The notes beneath the pieces are model-generated. The model saw nothing but the letters and a program-made list of their open reading frames with translations. It ran no database searches and was not told the origin of the DNA. Of a stretch of 64,000 bases of DNA, positions 55,285 to 64,000 are shown piece by piece. The stretch covers positions 22,439,114 through 22,503,113 of the forward strand of contig OX377206.1 of assembly GCA_947396885.1 (NCBI GenBank). The letters run 5' to 3'. The position numbers and the translations under genes were made by a program. The first letter of the stretch is position 1, and every line of letters starts with the position of its first letter. The stretch is from Heligmosomoides polygyrus polygyrus (lineage: Eukaryota > Nematoda > Chromadorea > Rhabditida > Heligmosomidae).

Positions 55285-55889
55285 TACCAGCACAACAGAT
55301 ACTTGAAGAGGATGAGTGGGTGTAGTGCCGACGCGGTGGAAGAGAGGTCCATATTGTGAACGGAACGATTTGAGCAGGATGGGAAATTAGCAAGCTGACG
55401 GGAACACCACCAAATCTTTATGGAAAACCTGAAAACCACAGCTTAAACAGAAAGGTTCATAACAAATGGTATAACGTGAGCTGCATTGAAAAAGAATCCA
55501 AGAGTACCATCAGTAGGCAGTGAAGGTAGCCTGTGTCCACTTAAGGCACAGTAAAGCTGTAAGCCACTTGAGGTTGATGACAAAGCAGTTCGTTGAAAAA
55601 TGTCATTTATTGTGCACTTGTTAAATTTCTTGAGTTGATTTTTTCAAACCTCTTCAAACTCATGGCGAAATTGGCTAGGTTTGAATTTTTTTGAAAAGGT
55701 GTCAAATGCGAGGTCCTTTCCACCTCCCATTTAACACCTTGTTCAACAGGAAGGTACAGTTTTCTAGAGACATCTGATCCACAAGGTACAGATTTCAGTA
55801 GTCGTCACAGTTGGTTTTCAGAATTGTGTTCAAAAGGCCAAAGCCACATGTTTTTGTTCACTGCTGTATACATGGATAGGCGCAAACAG

Positions 55890-56075
55890 GGTGGGGGGGG
55901 GGGGGGGGACAGACACCATGAATCGAAATCAAGAATTCCATGCAGCACTGGTGTGTTCAACAGCTATGGTGAACTGAGCTGGGTCATTTCTTATGTGACT
56001 GGACATGTGCGTGCCTTCCTACCAATGCGAATACCCACTGAGTACACGGTGATTCCCCCCCCCCCCCCCACCCGC
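55890..56075. repeat. Inverted poly-G and poly-C tracts 140 bp apart
   Basis: GGGTGGGGGGG... at about 55889-55909 faces a long C run ending CCCACCC at about 56046-56073, so GGGTGGGGGG forms inverted ends. It may be a small inverted-repeat element or two independent G tracts. Confidence 0.5.
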
Positions 56076-56079
56076 CGAG

Positions 56080-56995
56080 CCTATGCTGTGCAGACAACGA
56101 TGTATGAAGTGCGTCTTTGAAGGCAAATGCAATCAACAAATTAGGACAACATAGGGGTACTAGCGAAGACGGCGTGCTTGACACGACGACATAAAAAGGC
56201 TTGCCGCTGATACCGTCCATGTTCTACACGTGTGCACGATTACTGAACATAGAATACTGTCGGGGACAGCAGTTCTTGTATGTGGTTCCACTTGAAATAA
56301 AGCATACACTGCCACTTATATGTAGAATATAACTTACACATGGGCAACGAGACGGGCTAGGTTTAGGCTGTAGTGCCTGCACACTACGCATGGTTCAAAA
56401 GGTCCGAGCAGACAGGCTGCCTAAAAACTAATCTGCTTCAAAACACTCTTTCCGTTCCTCCATTTCCAGTATAAATGCACTTAACAAAATTAGGCGTCGA
56501 GGATATAGCGCGCTGAATGCAATGACACGGACCCTTCTCTTTTGCAGGGTCTATTCATACTTCGCGCCGGGAGCGTTTGCAGATCAGGCATTGCCTCTTG
56601 GCCATGTACGTGATAAATAATGAAGCCCTTATTGAAATATTCCCCTACCTTACCTTCGTGCGGTATTATTCTACAAAGTTTTGAACTCCAGCATGGTAAA
56701 ACAACGGTTTGTATCTGTTTTCCTACCCCATTTAGTTCCAAGTTTCCTCGAAAAGTAGGTTTTGAGTGAAACGTACGACAAAATAACCGTCAAATAAGAT
56801 GTAGAACCGAAGAAAAAGTATCGCTGAACAGTAAGCGTGATAATGATAAGCGTCAATAAACGGTCTCTAAGGCTTAGTGGTCTTGAAACCGTGTTTCCGA
56901 AGTCTCCATCATATATACAGCGTTATCACGCAAGACTTTTTCACCCCCTCTTAAATACGACCACAGCATAGGCAGCGATCGACCAGGCGGCTTTG
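56080..56995. other. No recognisable gene
   Basis: AT-rich non-coding sequence. Open frames at 55984 and 56490 on the - strand have no support. Confidence 0.4.
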
Positions 56996-56999
56996 CTGT

Positions 57000-57098
57000 T
57001 TAGGCATATATGATACTTCGGCGACACATCGCCGACAGCGTCGCAGGGGGTGTTGTACTCCCATCGCCGACATGTCGTCGAAGTATAACATCTGCCTT
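57000..57098. mobile_element. Palindromic MITE, TACTTCGGCGAC family
   Basis: TAGGCATATATGATACTTCG and CGAAGTATAACATCTGCCTTA are inverted, with GCGACACATCGCCGACA inner arms. Related to 21203-21298. Confidence 0.7.
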
Positions 57099-57724
57099 AT
57101 TGTGATGGTGTCATGAAGAAAAAATATTGTACTTGCAGGGGCATATCTAGTTCTCTTAGCTTTGCTGCGTCTAGATGAAACGCGCGACTATCCCTCCAGG
57201 GGTATCAACGAAATTTCCTGAAAGGGGTATAGTTTTCGTTTTTCAATCGCAAGCGGTCGTAGTGCGACCATGAACGCGCTACGGGCCTTATTTATAAATA
57301 TAGTCGGCTGTGGGCGTCATTTAGGGTGTGTGGTGTGCCACCAGCTGCCTCATGACACCGTACACTACGCCTAATTTAAGTGCTCTGGCGTCCACAGGCG
57401 TCGACCGTCGGCGAATCGCAGCTGAAGTTGGACTGTCGTGGTTCGTGGAGCATGAGGTGCGACTGCTCGCCACTTGCACGACAACCACCACCGCAGACGC
57501 GACTCGCACTGCGCCAGTGAGAAGCCTAATGGATCTGACAGAACCAATAAAGCTGCATGGTGACCGTAATAGTCGAATAGAGACGAGGAGCAGTAATAGC
57601 CAAAGTAAGAAGTGGCAGTAATATTTGTGCACTCCTTCACGGAGTTGCGGTGGTACATATCCCGGCAGGGGAGTTTGCAGCATTTCCGGAAGTTGAGCAA
57701 CCTTCGGGCCTACTACTATTAGCT

Positions 57725-57924
57725 NNNNNNNNNNNNNNNNNNNNNNNNNNNNNNNNNNNNNNNNNNNNNNNNNNNNNNNNNNNNNNNNNNNNNNNNNNNN
57801 NNNNNNNNNNNNNNNNNNNNNNNNNNNNNNNNNNNNNNNNNNNNNNNNNNNNNNNNNNNNNNNNNNNNNNNNNNNNNNNNNNNNNNNNNNNNNNNNNNNN
57901 NNNNNNNNNNNNNNNNNNNNNNNN
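57725..57924. other. Assembly gap, 200 N
   Basis: Exactly 200 N. Flanks are non-repetitive to the eye; ORFs across it are artefacts. Confidence 0.99.
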
Positions 57925-58440
57925 GGTCGTGGCAGTGATGCACAGTGTGCCTCCCTCATTCGCCTCTACTGGTCAACTTACTTGGGCGAATCGGCCCCTG
58001 CGGTGGATCCAATTGGTGGGTTTGTTTCTACCATTTGGACTCTGGTTGTGGTCGTAGGTGTAGGTCGAAAATGCTAGGGCAGTTAAGGCGCTTGGTGGGG
58101 TGAAGTGCAATTCTAACCTATGCACCACGTTCAGGCCTCCGAAGACGACGTGAAGTCGAAACGCATCAGGCCCTGCGAATAAAGATCCACCTAAAAACCT
58201 CGTGTGGCAAAGTATATACAAACTGAAGATGATATGGCTTTTCTGAACGTGATGATGTTTCGGTGGAAAGCTATACGCTTTTTTTACATTACCGCCGCTT
58301 AAAACCAGTTGTTTTTAAGGTATTATTAAATTTTAAAAAAATTAACGGATTTACCGAATTTACCGAAATTTACCGGCGAATTTCCGCGTTAAAAATTTGC
58401 GGTAAAGTGTTTACCGGCGGCAAATCAGCGCACATACCTG
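57925..58440. other. No gene; possible hAT-like end
   Basis: 58345-58440 has AATTTACCGAAATTTACCGG repeats and ends GCGCACATACCTG, resembling an inverted hAT terminus. The rest is unassigned. Confidence 0.35.
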
Positions 58441-58690
58441 GTCGAGACGCCTAACAAGGACATAGTCAATCTGCGTTTTAGTGTCCCCGCTATAAAACGA
58501 GGTGAGGTAAGAGTCACGCTTTCGAAATTTGGTATTCACGATGGTGAGGTCATGTGAGTCTGCGTACTCAAGTATACGCTCACCATTGCGCGACCCATAT
58601 CCAAAACCACCATGACAGTGTAGCCGTCTTTCGTTGCTCCGACGTGACCATTAAGGTCACCTGCCACAACAATCATTATACTTGTGCTTT
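58441..58690 (-). pseudogene. RTE/BovB-like endonuclease fragment
   Basis: The - strand encodes IMIVVAGDLNGHVGATKDGY, then after a frameshift GFGYGSRNGERILEYADSHD, LTIVNTKFRKRDSYLTSF and QIDYVLVRR. These match the APE endonuclease blocks around GDLNGHVG of the RTE protein at 42857 but are clearly a different subfamily. Both ends are truncated. Confidence 0.75.
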
Positions 58691-58704
58691 TTTAAAATTT
58701 TTCG

Positions 58705-59285
58705 AATGAACGAATAAACGAATAACCCCATTTTTTCGATTATTCGAATTTCCGAATAATCGAATAACCCCATTTTTCGAAAATTCGAATGAGCGAATAA
58801 TCGAATAACGCCATTTTTTCAGTTATTCGAATTTCCGAATAATCGAATAACCCCATTTTTCGTTTATTCGAATTTCCGAATAATCGAATACCCCATTTTT
58901 CGATTATTCGAATTTCCGAATAATCGAATAACCCCATTTTTCGAAAATTCGAATGAGCGAATAATCGAATAACGCCATTTTTTCAGTTATTCGAATTTCC
59001 GAATAATCGAATAACCCCATTTTTCGTTTATTCGAATTTCCGAATAATCGAATACCCCATTTTTCGATTATTCGAATTTCCGAATAATCGAATAACCCCA
59101 TTTTTCGAAAATTCGAATGAGCGAATAATCGAATAACGCCATTTTTTTCAGTTATTCGAATTTCCGAATAATCGAATAACCCCATTTTTTGGTTATTCGA
59201 ATTTCCGAACAATCGAATAACCCCATTTTTTGGTTATTCGAATTTCCGAGTAATCGAATATTCGAAAAATCGAATAATCGAATAA
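58705..59285 (-). repeat. 164-bp higher-order satellite of about 41-bp monomers
   Basis: Monomers built on TTCGAATTTCCGAATAATCG and CCCCATTTTT repeat across 580 bp. The variant CGAAAATTCGAATGAGCG returns at 58778, 58942 and 59106, exactly 164 bp apart, so four monomers form a higher-order unit. The strand is arbitrary. Confidence 0.9.
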
Positions 59286-59621
59286 ACTTTATTATAACTT
59301 AATACACCCGATGCAAAATAGGTTCACTCAGGTTTGTCCATTGGTACCCGAAGGATCCGCTGCCGAGGCTCAGTAATGTTACCATCGTATTCCTCACTCT
59401 GAAAAACTTCTATAGAAGAATTCTAAGCAGTTTATCTTATCAGTGCAGGATACCACGAACTTTATCTGAAAATTTAAGAAATGGAGATCGGTGCAAAATA
59501 TAAGTTCGCTTCATAGAAAACCTGATTAATCACAAAGTACCTACAGACAAGATAAGATTAGTACTTCGTCACATCACCTTTGTTGCAACCATATCGAAAA
59601 TTTTATTTGGCATACTACTGA

Positions 59622-60010
59622 TTAGGTTATCAATAACAGTTCGCTCAACATTGGCCCATGCATAATGTATGGCGTTCTCCAGATCAGAAACCGATGTCTA
59701 AGCGGTTCCATTTTTGTACACTGTGTACAAGAATGTCCCACAAGCTTTCTAGTTTTCGGGTTGAGATCTGAAGGACAACTAGGCCACTTCAAATGTTGAG
59801 TTCTGTTGGAGTTAAGCCAACTTGTAATTGACTGCGATACGTGTATGGATGCATTATCTTGTTGGAAAATAAGGTTGTGCCTAAGAAATCTTCTGAAATA
59901 TGGCAGAAGATAATCTCCGAGCAAGTTCTGGTAGTCTTCACTGTTCATCCTACGCGATACGAACTCCAGGGCAACAAGTTCGTATTCAGAAAACGCAGCC
60001 CAACCCATGA
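59622..60010 (-). pseudogene. Tc3-like transposase C-terminal half, left arm
   Basis: Contains YFRRFLRHNLIFQQDNASIH (second catalytic Asp in QQDNA), SWLNSNRTQHLKWPSCPSDL and NPKTRKLVGHSCT. These correspond to the SPDLNPIENLWG block of the Tc1/Tc3 family, with the third acidic residue altered. The N-terminal DNA-binding half is missing. Confidence 0.8.
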
Positions 60011-60218
60011 GACTTCCACCGACAAAGTAGCACCTGTAGAATACTCGCTTCTCTCTCTCTCCTCAAATCTCTGCAGTAGTGAGTGTACCCGTCGGGCCCA
60101 TCAAGATTCCACTTCTTTTACTAGAGAGTTCTGAGAAAAGAGGTCGAGTATCCTCTAGGCGTAACTTTGGCGGTGGAGGTCTCATGGTTGGGCTGCGCTT
60201 TCTGGATGCGGACTTGAC

Positions 60219-60960
60219 TTGTCTCGTTCGTCTCGGAAGTTCGTCTCGTGTAGGATGAACAGTGAAGACTACCAGCAACTGCTCCGAGATCACCTTTTGC
60301 TATGTTTCAGAAGATTTCGTAGGCACAATCTCATTTTCCAACAAGATAATGCACCCATATACGTATCGCAGTCAACTGCAGGTTTATTTATTTGCTTATT
60401 CATTTATTTATTTATTCAATACGTTCGCGATAAGCGCAAGCGGCAAAAAGTATAACAACAACACAACAACATGAAGACACACCTAGGGCGAGTCAAACCA
60501 ATGTCCTATGAGGAGAACGGGCCACCTTCAGCTTATTCCAAGGCCGACGATAAGAAGCTTTTCAGGCTCCCTTTTTTTTGAGACGCACGCAGATAAATGA
60601 ATTTGGAGTCTCCAAAGCGCGAAAAGTGGATTAACTTATAAACCCGACAAATATCAAAGAGTTTCCTGTGAGAAGCCAATGTGTGAAGACCCAGGTATTT
60701 GTTCCTTATCGATGCTTTAGCTACCTTAGAGTAAAGGAACCCGCCAATGCGAATAAGAACCTTGCGAGTGTAGTTATTTTGTACCTTTCCATAAGGTTTA
60801 TAAGAGGTTGGCTAAACTCTAATACAATTCAACTTTTGGAGTGGGCTAGTTGTCCTCCAGATCTCACCGCTGATAGAGAACTTGTGGGGCATTCTTGTAC
60901 ACAAAGTGTGCAAAAAAGGAACCACTTACACTTAGGTTTCTGATCTGCAGAATGCCATAC
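60219..60960 (+). pseudogene. Tc3-like transposase C-terminal half, right arm, interrupted
   Basis: 60240-60382 encodes RMNSEDYQQLLRDHLLLCFR and NLIFQQDNAPIYVSQST. After an insert of about 406 bp, 60789-60930 resumes with GWLNSNTIQLLEWASCPPDL and ELVGHSCTQ. The frame is broken. Confidence 0.75.
60383..60788 (+). mobile_element. Unidentified insertion in the Tc palindrome
   Basis: Present in the right arm only. It begins with a TTTATTTATTTGCTTATTCA tract and contains AACAACACAACAACATGAAG and a CCAGGTATTTGTTCC segment; probably a truncated LINE 3' end. The exact duplication was not resolved. Confidence 0.5.
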
Positions 60961-61345
60961 TTCATGCATGGGCCAATGTTGAGCGAACTGTTATTGATGT
61001 CCTTATCAAATATATGGCAAATAGAATCTCCGATGTTGTTTATGTTGTTTACAACGAAGAAGATGTGAGGAGGTACTAATCTTTCTTTGTTTGCAGGTAC
61101 TTTTGTGATTAATCAGGTTTTTTATGAAGGGAACTTATATTTTGCACCGGTCTCCAATCGTTAAATTTTCAATAAAAGTTCGCGGTATCCTGCGCTGATG
61201 AGATAACCTGCTTAAAATTCTTCTATAGAGGCTTCGGTAGTGAGGAATACGACGGTAACCGCTGAGCCTAGGCAGCGGATCCTTAGGGTACTAATGGACA
61301 AATCGGGGTACCTATAATTCTGCACCGAGGTGTATTAATAAGGAC

Positions 61346-61875
61346 GATGCGATTTTTGTGTTAGCCAATTTCGTTTGATATCGTTTACTCACTTCAAAAA
61401 CGCATTGTATAGGTTCAAGTAACTGTAGTAAAGTAAGTTCAACGACAACATTCGCCAGAGACAGAATAAAAGATTTGAATTCTTTAAAAAAGCAAATAAT
61501 GAATATATTCAATATCTTCTAAGAACCGTTTACAATACTCGCTGAGATGGCAAGACATGAGAACTTTTTTCCTACAAACAAAATCTTACAAAAAGAATTC
61601 TTACAGAAATACATGTGCAAAACATTTACGCACAAGTGCGAAGTTTTGCGAAAAAAAAACGTTCACTCCATTTGTTCATTTCATTATCTCACAGGAATCG
61701 TCAGCCAATCAAATTGTGGAGTTATACATCATTTTCAGTCGAAATTCAACGTTTTTGAAACAAATTTCAACCTTCTTCTGAAATCTTCCCCGTGTAAAAG
61801 CGTTGAATTTGATTTGAAAAACTTTGAATTTCAACTGAAAATCCTATTATATAAAGCGGAGAGGCATGAATCACT
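61346..61875. other. No recognisable gene
   Basis: AT-rich. The sequence AAAATCCTATTATATAAA at about 61840 also occurs at 3117 beside the 42-bp array, so it is probably a repeat-borne TATA-like block. Confidence 0.4.
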
Positions 61876-61879
61876 GACG

Positions 61880-61966
61880 GTCAACGGGTGCTAACGCTGT
61901 CAACGGGTGCAAACGCTGTCAACGGGTGCAAACGCTGTCAACGGGTGCAAACGCTGTGAACGGGAG
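61880..61966 (+). repeat. 19-bp tandem repeat, about 4.5 units
   Basis: GTCAACGGGTGCAAACGCT repeats in tandem with few changes and leads into a sequence conserved at 62820-63000. Confidence 0.85.
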
Positions 61967-62019
61967 CAAAGAGGTAAACAAGGATGCGTGGCAGGCAGCC
62001 ACGACCACCGCTGTTGACT

Positions 62020-62250
62020 GCCTTCCACTACAGGTCGTCACCGAAGAACATCCACTTGATGAGGTTTCGCAACATTTCACAACGGCTGTGAGGCATGCCG
62101 TTATGACGAGGCGCCGCTGCCGGGTTAACACGGCCCACACCCCGTGATCAGTGCTTAGAGAGGTCTACGCGATCCACATTCGCTTCTTTATGCCTGCTAA
62201 GTCGCCACTGTTTCGCTACGCGTTCTTGCTAGCGTGTCTTTCTTCTTCCT
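62020..62250 (+). repeat. Diverged direct repeat, unit 1
   Basis: Encodes in one frame QVVTEEHPLDEVSQHFTTAV then RRRCRVNTAHTP. The unit at 62860-63110 encodes VVTKEHPIDEVSQGVIAAMT then SRSCRVQTT. Similar DNA continues downstream in both (TTCGCTT.T..., AAGTCGCCACTGTT / AAGATCGCTACTGTT). Confidence 0.55.
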
Positions 62251-62351
62251 TTTGCTCTCTGCTCAATAGGTGGGTCTTACGTGATTATCATGACCGCAAA
62301 CCTGACCGAAACGGAAGAGATTTCGTGCTTCTTACAGGTTTAACTATACAC

Positions 62352-62510
62352 CCTTCTAGATGGTTAGAAGAATTTTTTCTTCAGTGAAAACTTAGGATAA
62401 CTTTTTTTTTTGAATTTTTTTTACTTCACCCTTCTAGATGGTTAGAAGAATTTTTTGTTCAGTAAAAACTTAGGATAACTTTTTTTTTGAATTTTTTTTA
62501 CTTCAGCTGC
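62352..62510 (+). repeat. About 81-bp tandem duplication
   Basis: Two nearly identical copies of CCTTCTAGATGGTTAGAAGA ... ACTTAGGATAAC followed by T runs. Recent, with few differences. Confidence 0.9.
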
Positions 62511-62512
62511 CG

Positions 62513-62553
62513 AATGAGTGAAATAATTTAATAACATTATTTCACTCATTCAG
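62513..62553. other. AT-rich perfect hairpin
   Basis: GAATGAGTGAAATAATTT is followed by its reverse complement across a short loop, immediately after the tandem duplication. Confidence 0.75.
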
Positions 62554-62859
62554 AATAAATTATAAATTAAATTTAGTTTCAAGGCGCAGCAAAGCAGCAG
62601 TCATGTAGTTCACTAAAATACTGGATCGCGCCATGCACTCTGAAACCAAGTCGCTATGTTTATCTGATTGATAGTGTAAATACTGATTACGTGCAGCAAG
62701 AAAGTTACGATATGTGTTTTTTTACAATTGTTTATGTTACACCGTTTCCAGATGTGAAACTGGATGCAAACGGAAATTTTGCAAAATTTATCAATCGAAT
62801 AAAAATCGCGACATCCCGGACGGGGGCGTGGCGCAATCTCTGTTTTAGCAAAGTAAAAT

Positions 62860-63110
62860 GGCCGGCTTCCTGCACTGCCGGGTGGTCACCAAAGAACACC
62901 CAATTGATGAGGTTTCGCAAGGTGTCATCGCGGCTATGACGAGCCGAAGCTGCCGGGTTCAGACAACACGTACAGCGTTGCGGTAGACGCGGCGCTACTC
63001 AGACCTCATGATCTCTTATGGAACACGTCGATGTGCCAACCTTTCGCTTTTGCTTCCCTCCAAGATCGCTACTGTTGCACTGGGCGTTATTGCTAAAAAT
63101 TTATCGGGAC
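62860..63110 (+). repeat. Diverged direct repeat, unit 2
   Basis: See unit 1 at 62020. Amino-acid similarity with different DNA (EEHPLDEVSQ versus KEHPIDEVSQ) hints at a once-coding family. Confidence 0.55.
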
Positions 63111-64000
63111 GGGTGTTGCGTCCTTAGCTCAACTTCGATCTGGCAATCAATATCCTATTATCTGGATCAAGCAGTCAGTATCGCTCGGTGTTATCGATTT
63201 TTTGAACGCGATACTGAATTTCCCTCAGATGCAGTGAAGGAAGGAAAATCAAATAGAGACGGAAACTCTCACAATATATAATGGAGGATGACATGAGTCA
63301 CTTTCTGTAGTGGTTCTTCAATAGCAAAAACAATGTTCCCACCTTCCCCCTCCCCAATATTTCGACTACACCAGGCTCTCGAGTATAATTCTTCCCGTAC
63401 GTCTCCTCAAAATTAGCGGCCAATGTCATAATCTGGAAGGCGCTCTTTTTGATTTGGAAATTGTTCACTTTGATGCATACTAACTTCGCGGGCTGGGTTA
63501 CTAAGCTATTTATACCTGCCCAGGTCCTCGAATTTTAAGCGGTGGACCAGGACAGCTCAGCGAAGGAAGTTCGTCGGACCTACGCATGGTTCGTCTACGC
63601 TTTCAACCAAGTCTTGCCGCTAGGTCCCAATTTTCTGCAGTGCTTTGACCAATTTCCATTAGCACTGTATGCAGAGGAGGACAGTATTTTTGTCCCAAGT
63701 CACCTGTTCTGAAGATCGTCACACGTCGTCGCATAAGGCACGGCGGCCGGACGGAAACGGTCAGGCGTTCGATTAGGCCTGACGAGCTGCAATAGGTTGT
63801 GAACACGACTCCAGACGAGGCAGGAGTGCTGCGGGCATTTTCTTGAATGCTATACAGGGATGTGAGTGATGCACAGCAAGGCATCAATCTGTAGCAGGCG
63901 TGCGTTTCTACGTGTTCGACTTCGACGCTAGGGATGCTTCCTTACCCAGCGTTGGTTGCCGGCGAGCGTGGCCCGCACGTCCAGCGTACCGGCGCCGGCG
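63111..64000. other. No recognisable gene
   Basis: The 94-codon minus-strand frame at 63603-63887 lacks motifs and splice support. The last 100 bases are GC-rich (GCGTACCGGCGCCGGCG), unlike the rest. Confidence 0.4.

Larger units (their letters stand above)
59302..61345. mobile_element. Palindromic Tc-type element, two transposase halves head to head
   Basis: TACACCCGATGCAAAATAGG at the left end and its diverged reverse complement at the right end (CTGCACCGAGGTGTATTA) bound about 2 kb in which 59302-60115 and 60120-61345 are inverted copies. Each arm holds the C-terminal half of a Tc1/Tc3-like transposase. The right arm is interrupted at 60383-60788 by another sequence. Confidence 0.8.

Noticed and set aside
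55101..55439. Minus-strand serine-rich frames
   Set aside because: Antisense of the acidic GAT/GAG tail of the ANP32 pseudogene.
57321..58057. ORFs crossing the second N gap
   Set aside because: Artefacts of the 200-N placeholder.
58740..59212. Minus frame of repeated FDYSEIRI
   Set aside because: Translation of the 41/164-bp satellite, no start or splice context.
61880..61966. CRISPR-like short regular repeats
   Set aside because: Units are contiguous with no spacers and the genome is a nematode; simple tandem repeat.

Overview
The window is nuclear DNA of a clade V, strongylid- or hookworm-like parasitic nematode. Three things point there: an exact 22-nt SL1 spliced leader at 54721-54742, short introns ending in TTTCAG-type acceptors, and RTE-1-like LINEs, mariner, Tc and hAT elements throughout. 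It is gene-poor, repeat-rich sequence with two 200-N gaps (819-1018 and 57725-57924). There is no operon, CRISPR or other prokaryotic structure.

Layout. 1-8.1 kb: repeats (a SINE, a 42-bp tandem repeat, a fold-back mariner MITE, an RTE 3' fragment) and two weak exon candidates. About 8.17-24.29 kb is the left arm, and about 35.67-46.54 kb the right arm, of a very large diverged inverted duplication. Each arm carries the same multi-exon gene, converging tail-to-tail: exon blocks between 8877 and 23205 on the + strand and between 36469 and 42462 on the - strand. It appears to encode an uncharacterised single-pass membrane protein. Exon lengths match between the arms apart from one 9-nt and one 3-nt in-frame indel, and splice sites and phases are kept. 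The left copy has an in-frame TGA just before its membrane exon.

Each arm is an empty-site control for insertions in the other. The left arm gained a 4.5-kb element with an 8-bp TSD (10673-15181) and a composite insert (about 16.75-20.5 kb). Each of these contains a nearly identical 2.7-kb hAT-type element carrying an RTE remnant. The right arm gained an apparently intact RTE retrotransposon with a 955-codon ORF (42829-45755, 9-bp TSD) and a tRNA-derived SINE (45981-46335, 14-bp TSD). The spacer (24.3-35.7 kb) holds a mariner nested in a piggyBac-like MITE, a nearly full-length decayed RTE, MITEs and SINEs.

46.5-64 kb: a two-exon start of a small secreted protein (48.0-48.4 kb), a palindrome with two tRNA-like genes (49.3-49.65 kb), nested palindromic MITEs, a small gene end with a poly(A) signal (50.48-50.82 kb), an SL1-tagged ANP32 processed pseudogene (54.7-55.3 kb), LINE fragments, a 164-bp higher-order satellite (58.7-59.3 kb), a palindromic Tc-type element (59.3-61.35 kb) and low-complexity repeats. 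Most bases derive from transposons. The best candidates for host genes are the duplicated membrane-protein gene and the two small genes near 48 and 50.5 kb. All homology statements come from reading motifs; no search was run.
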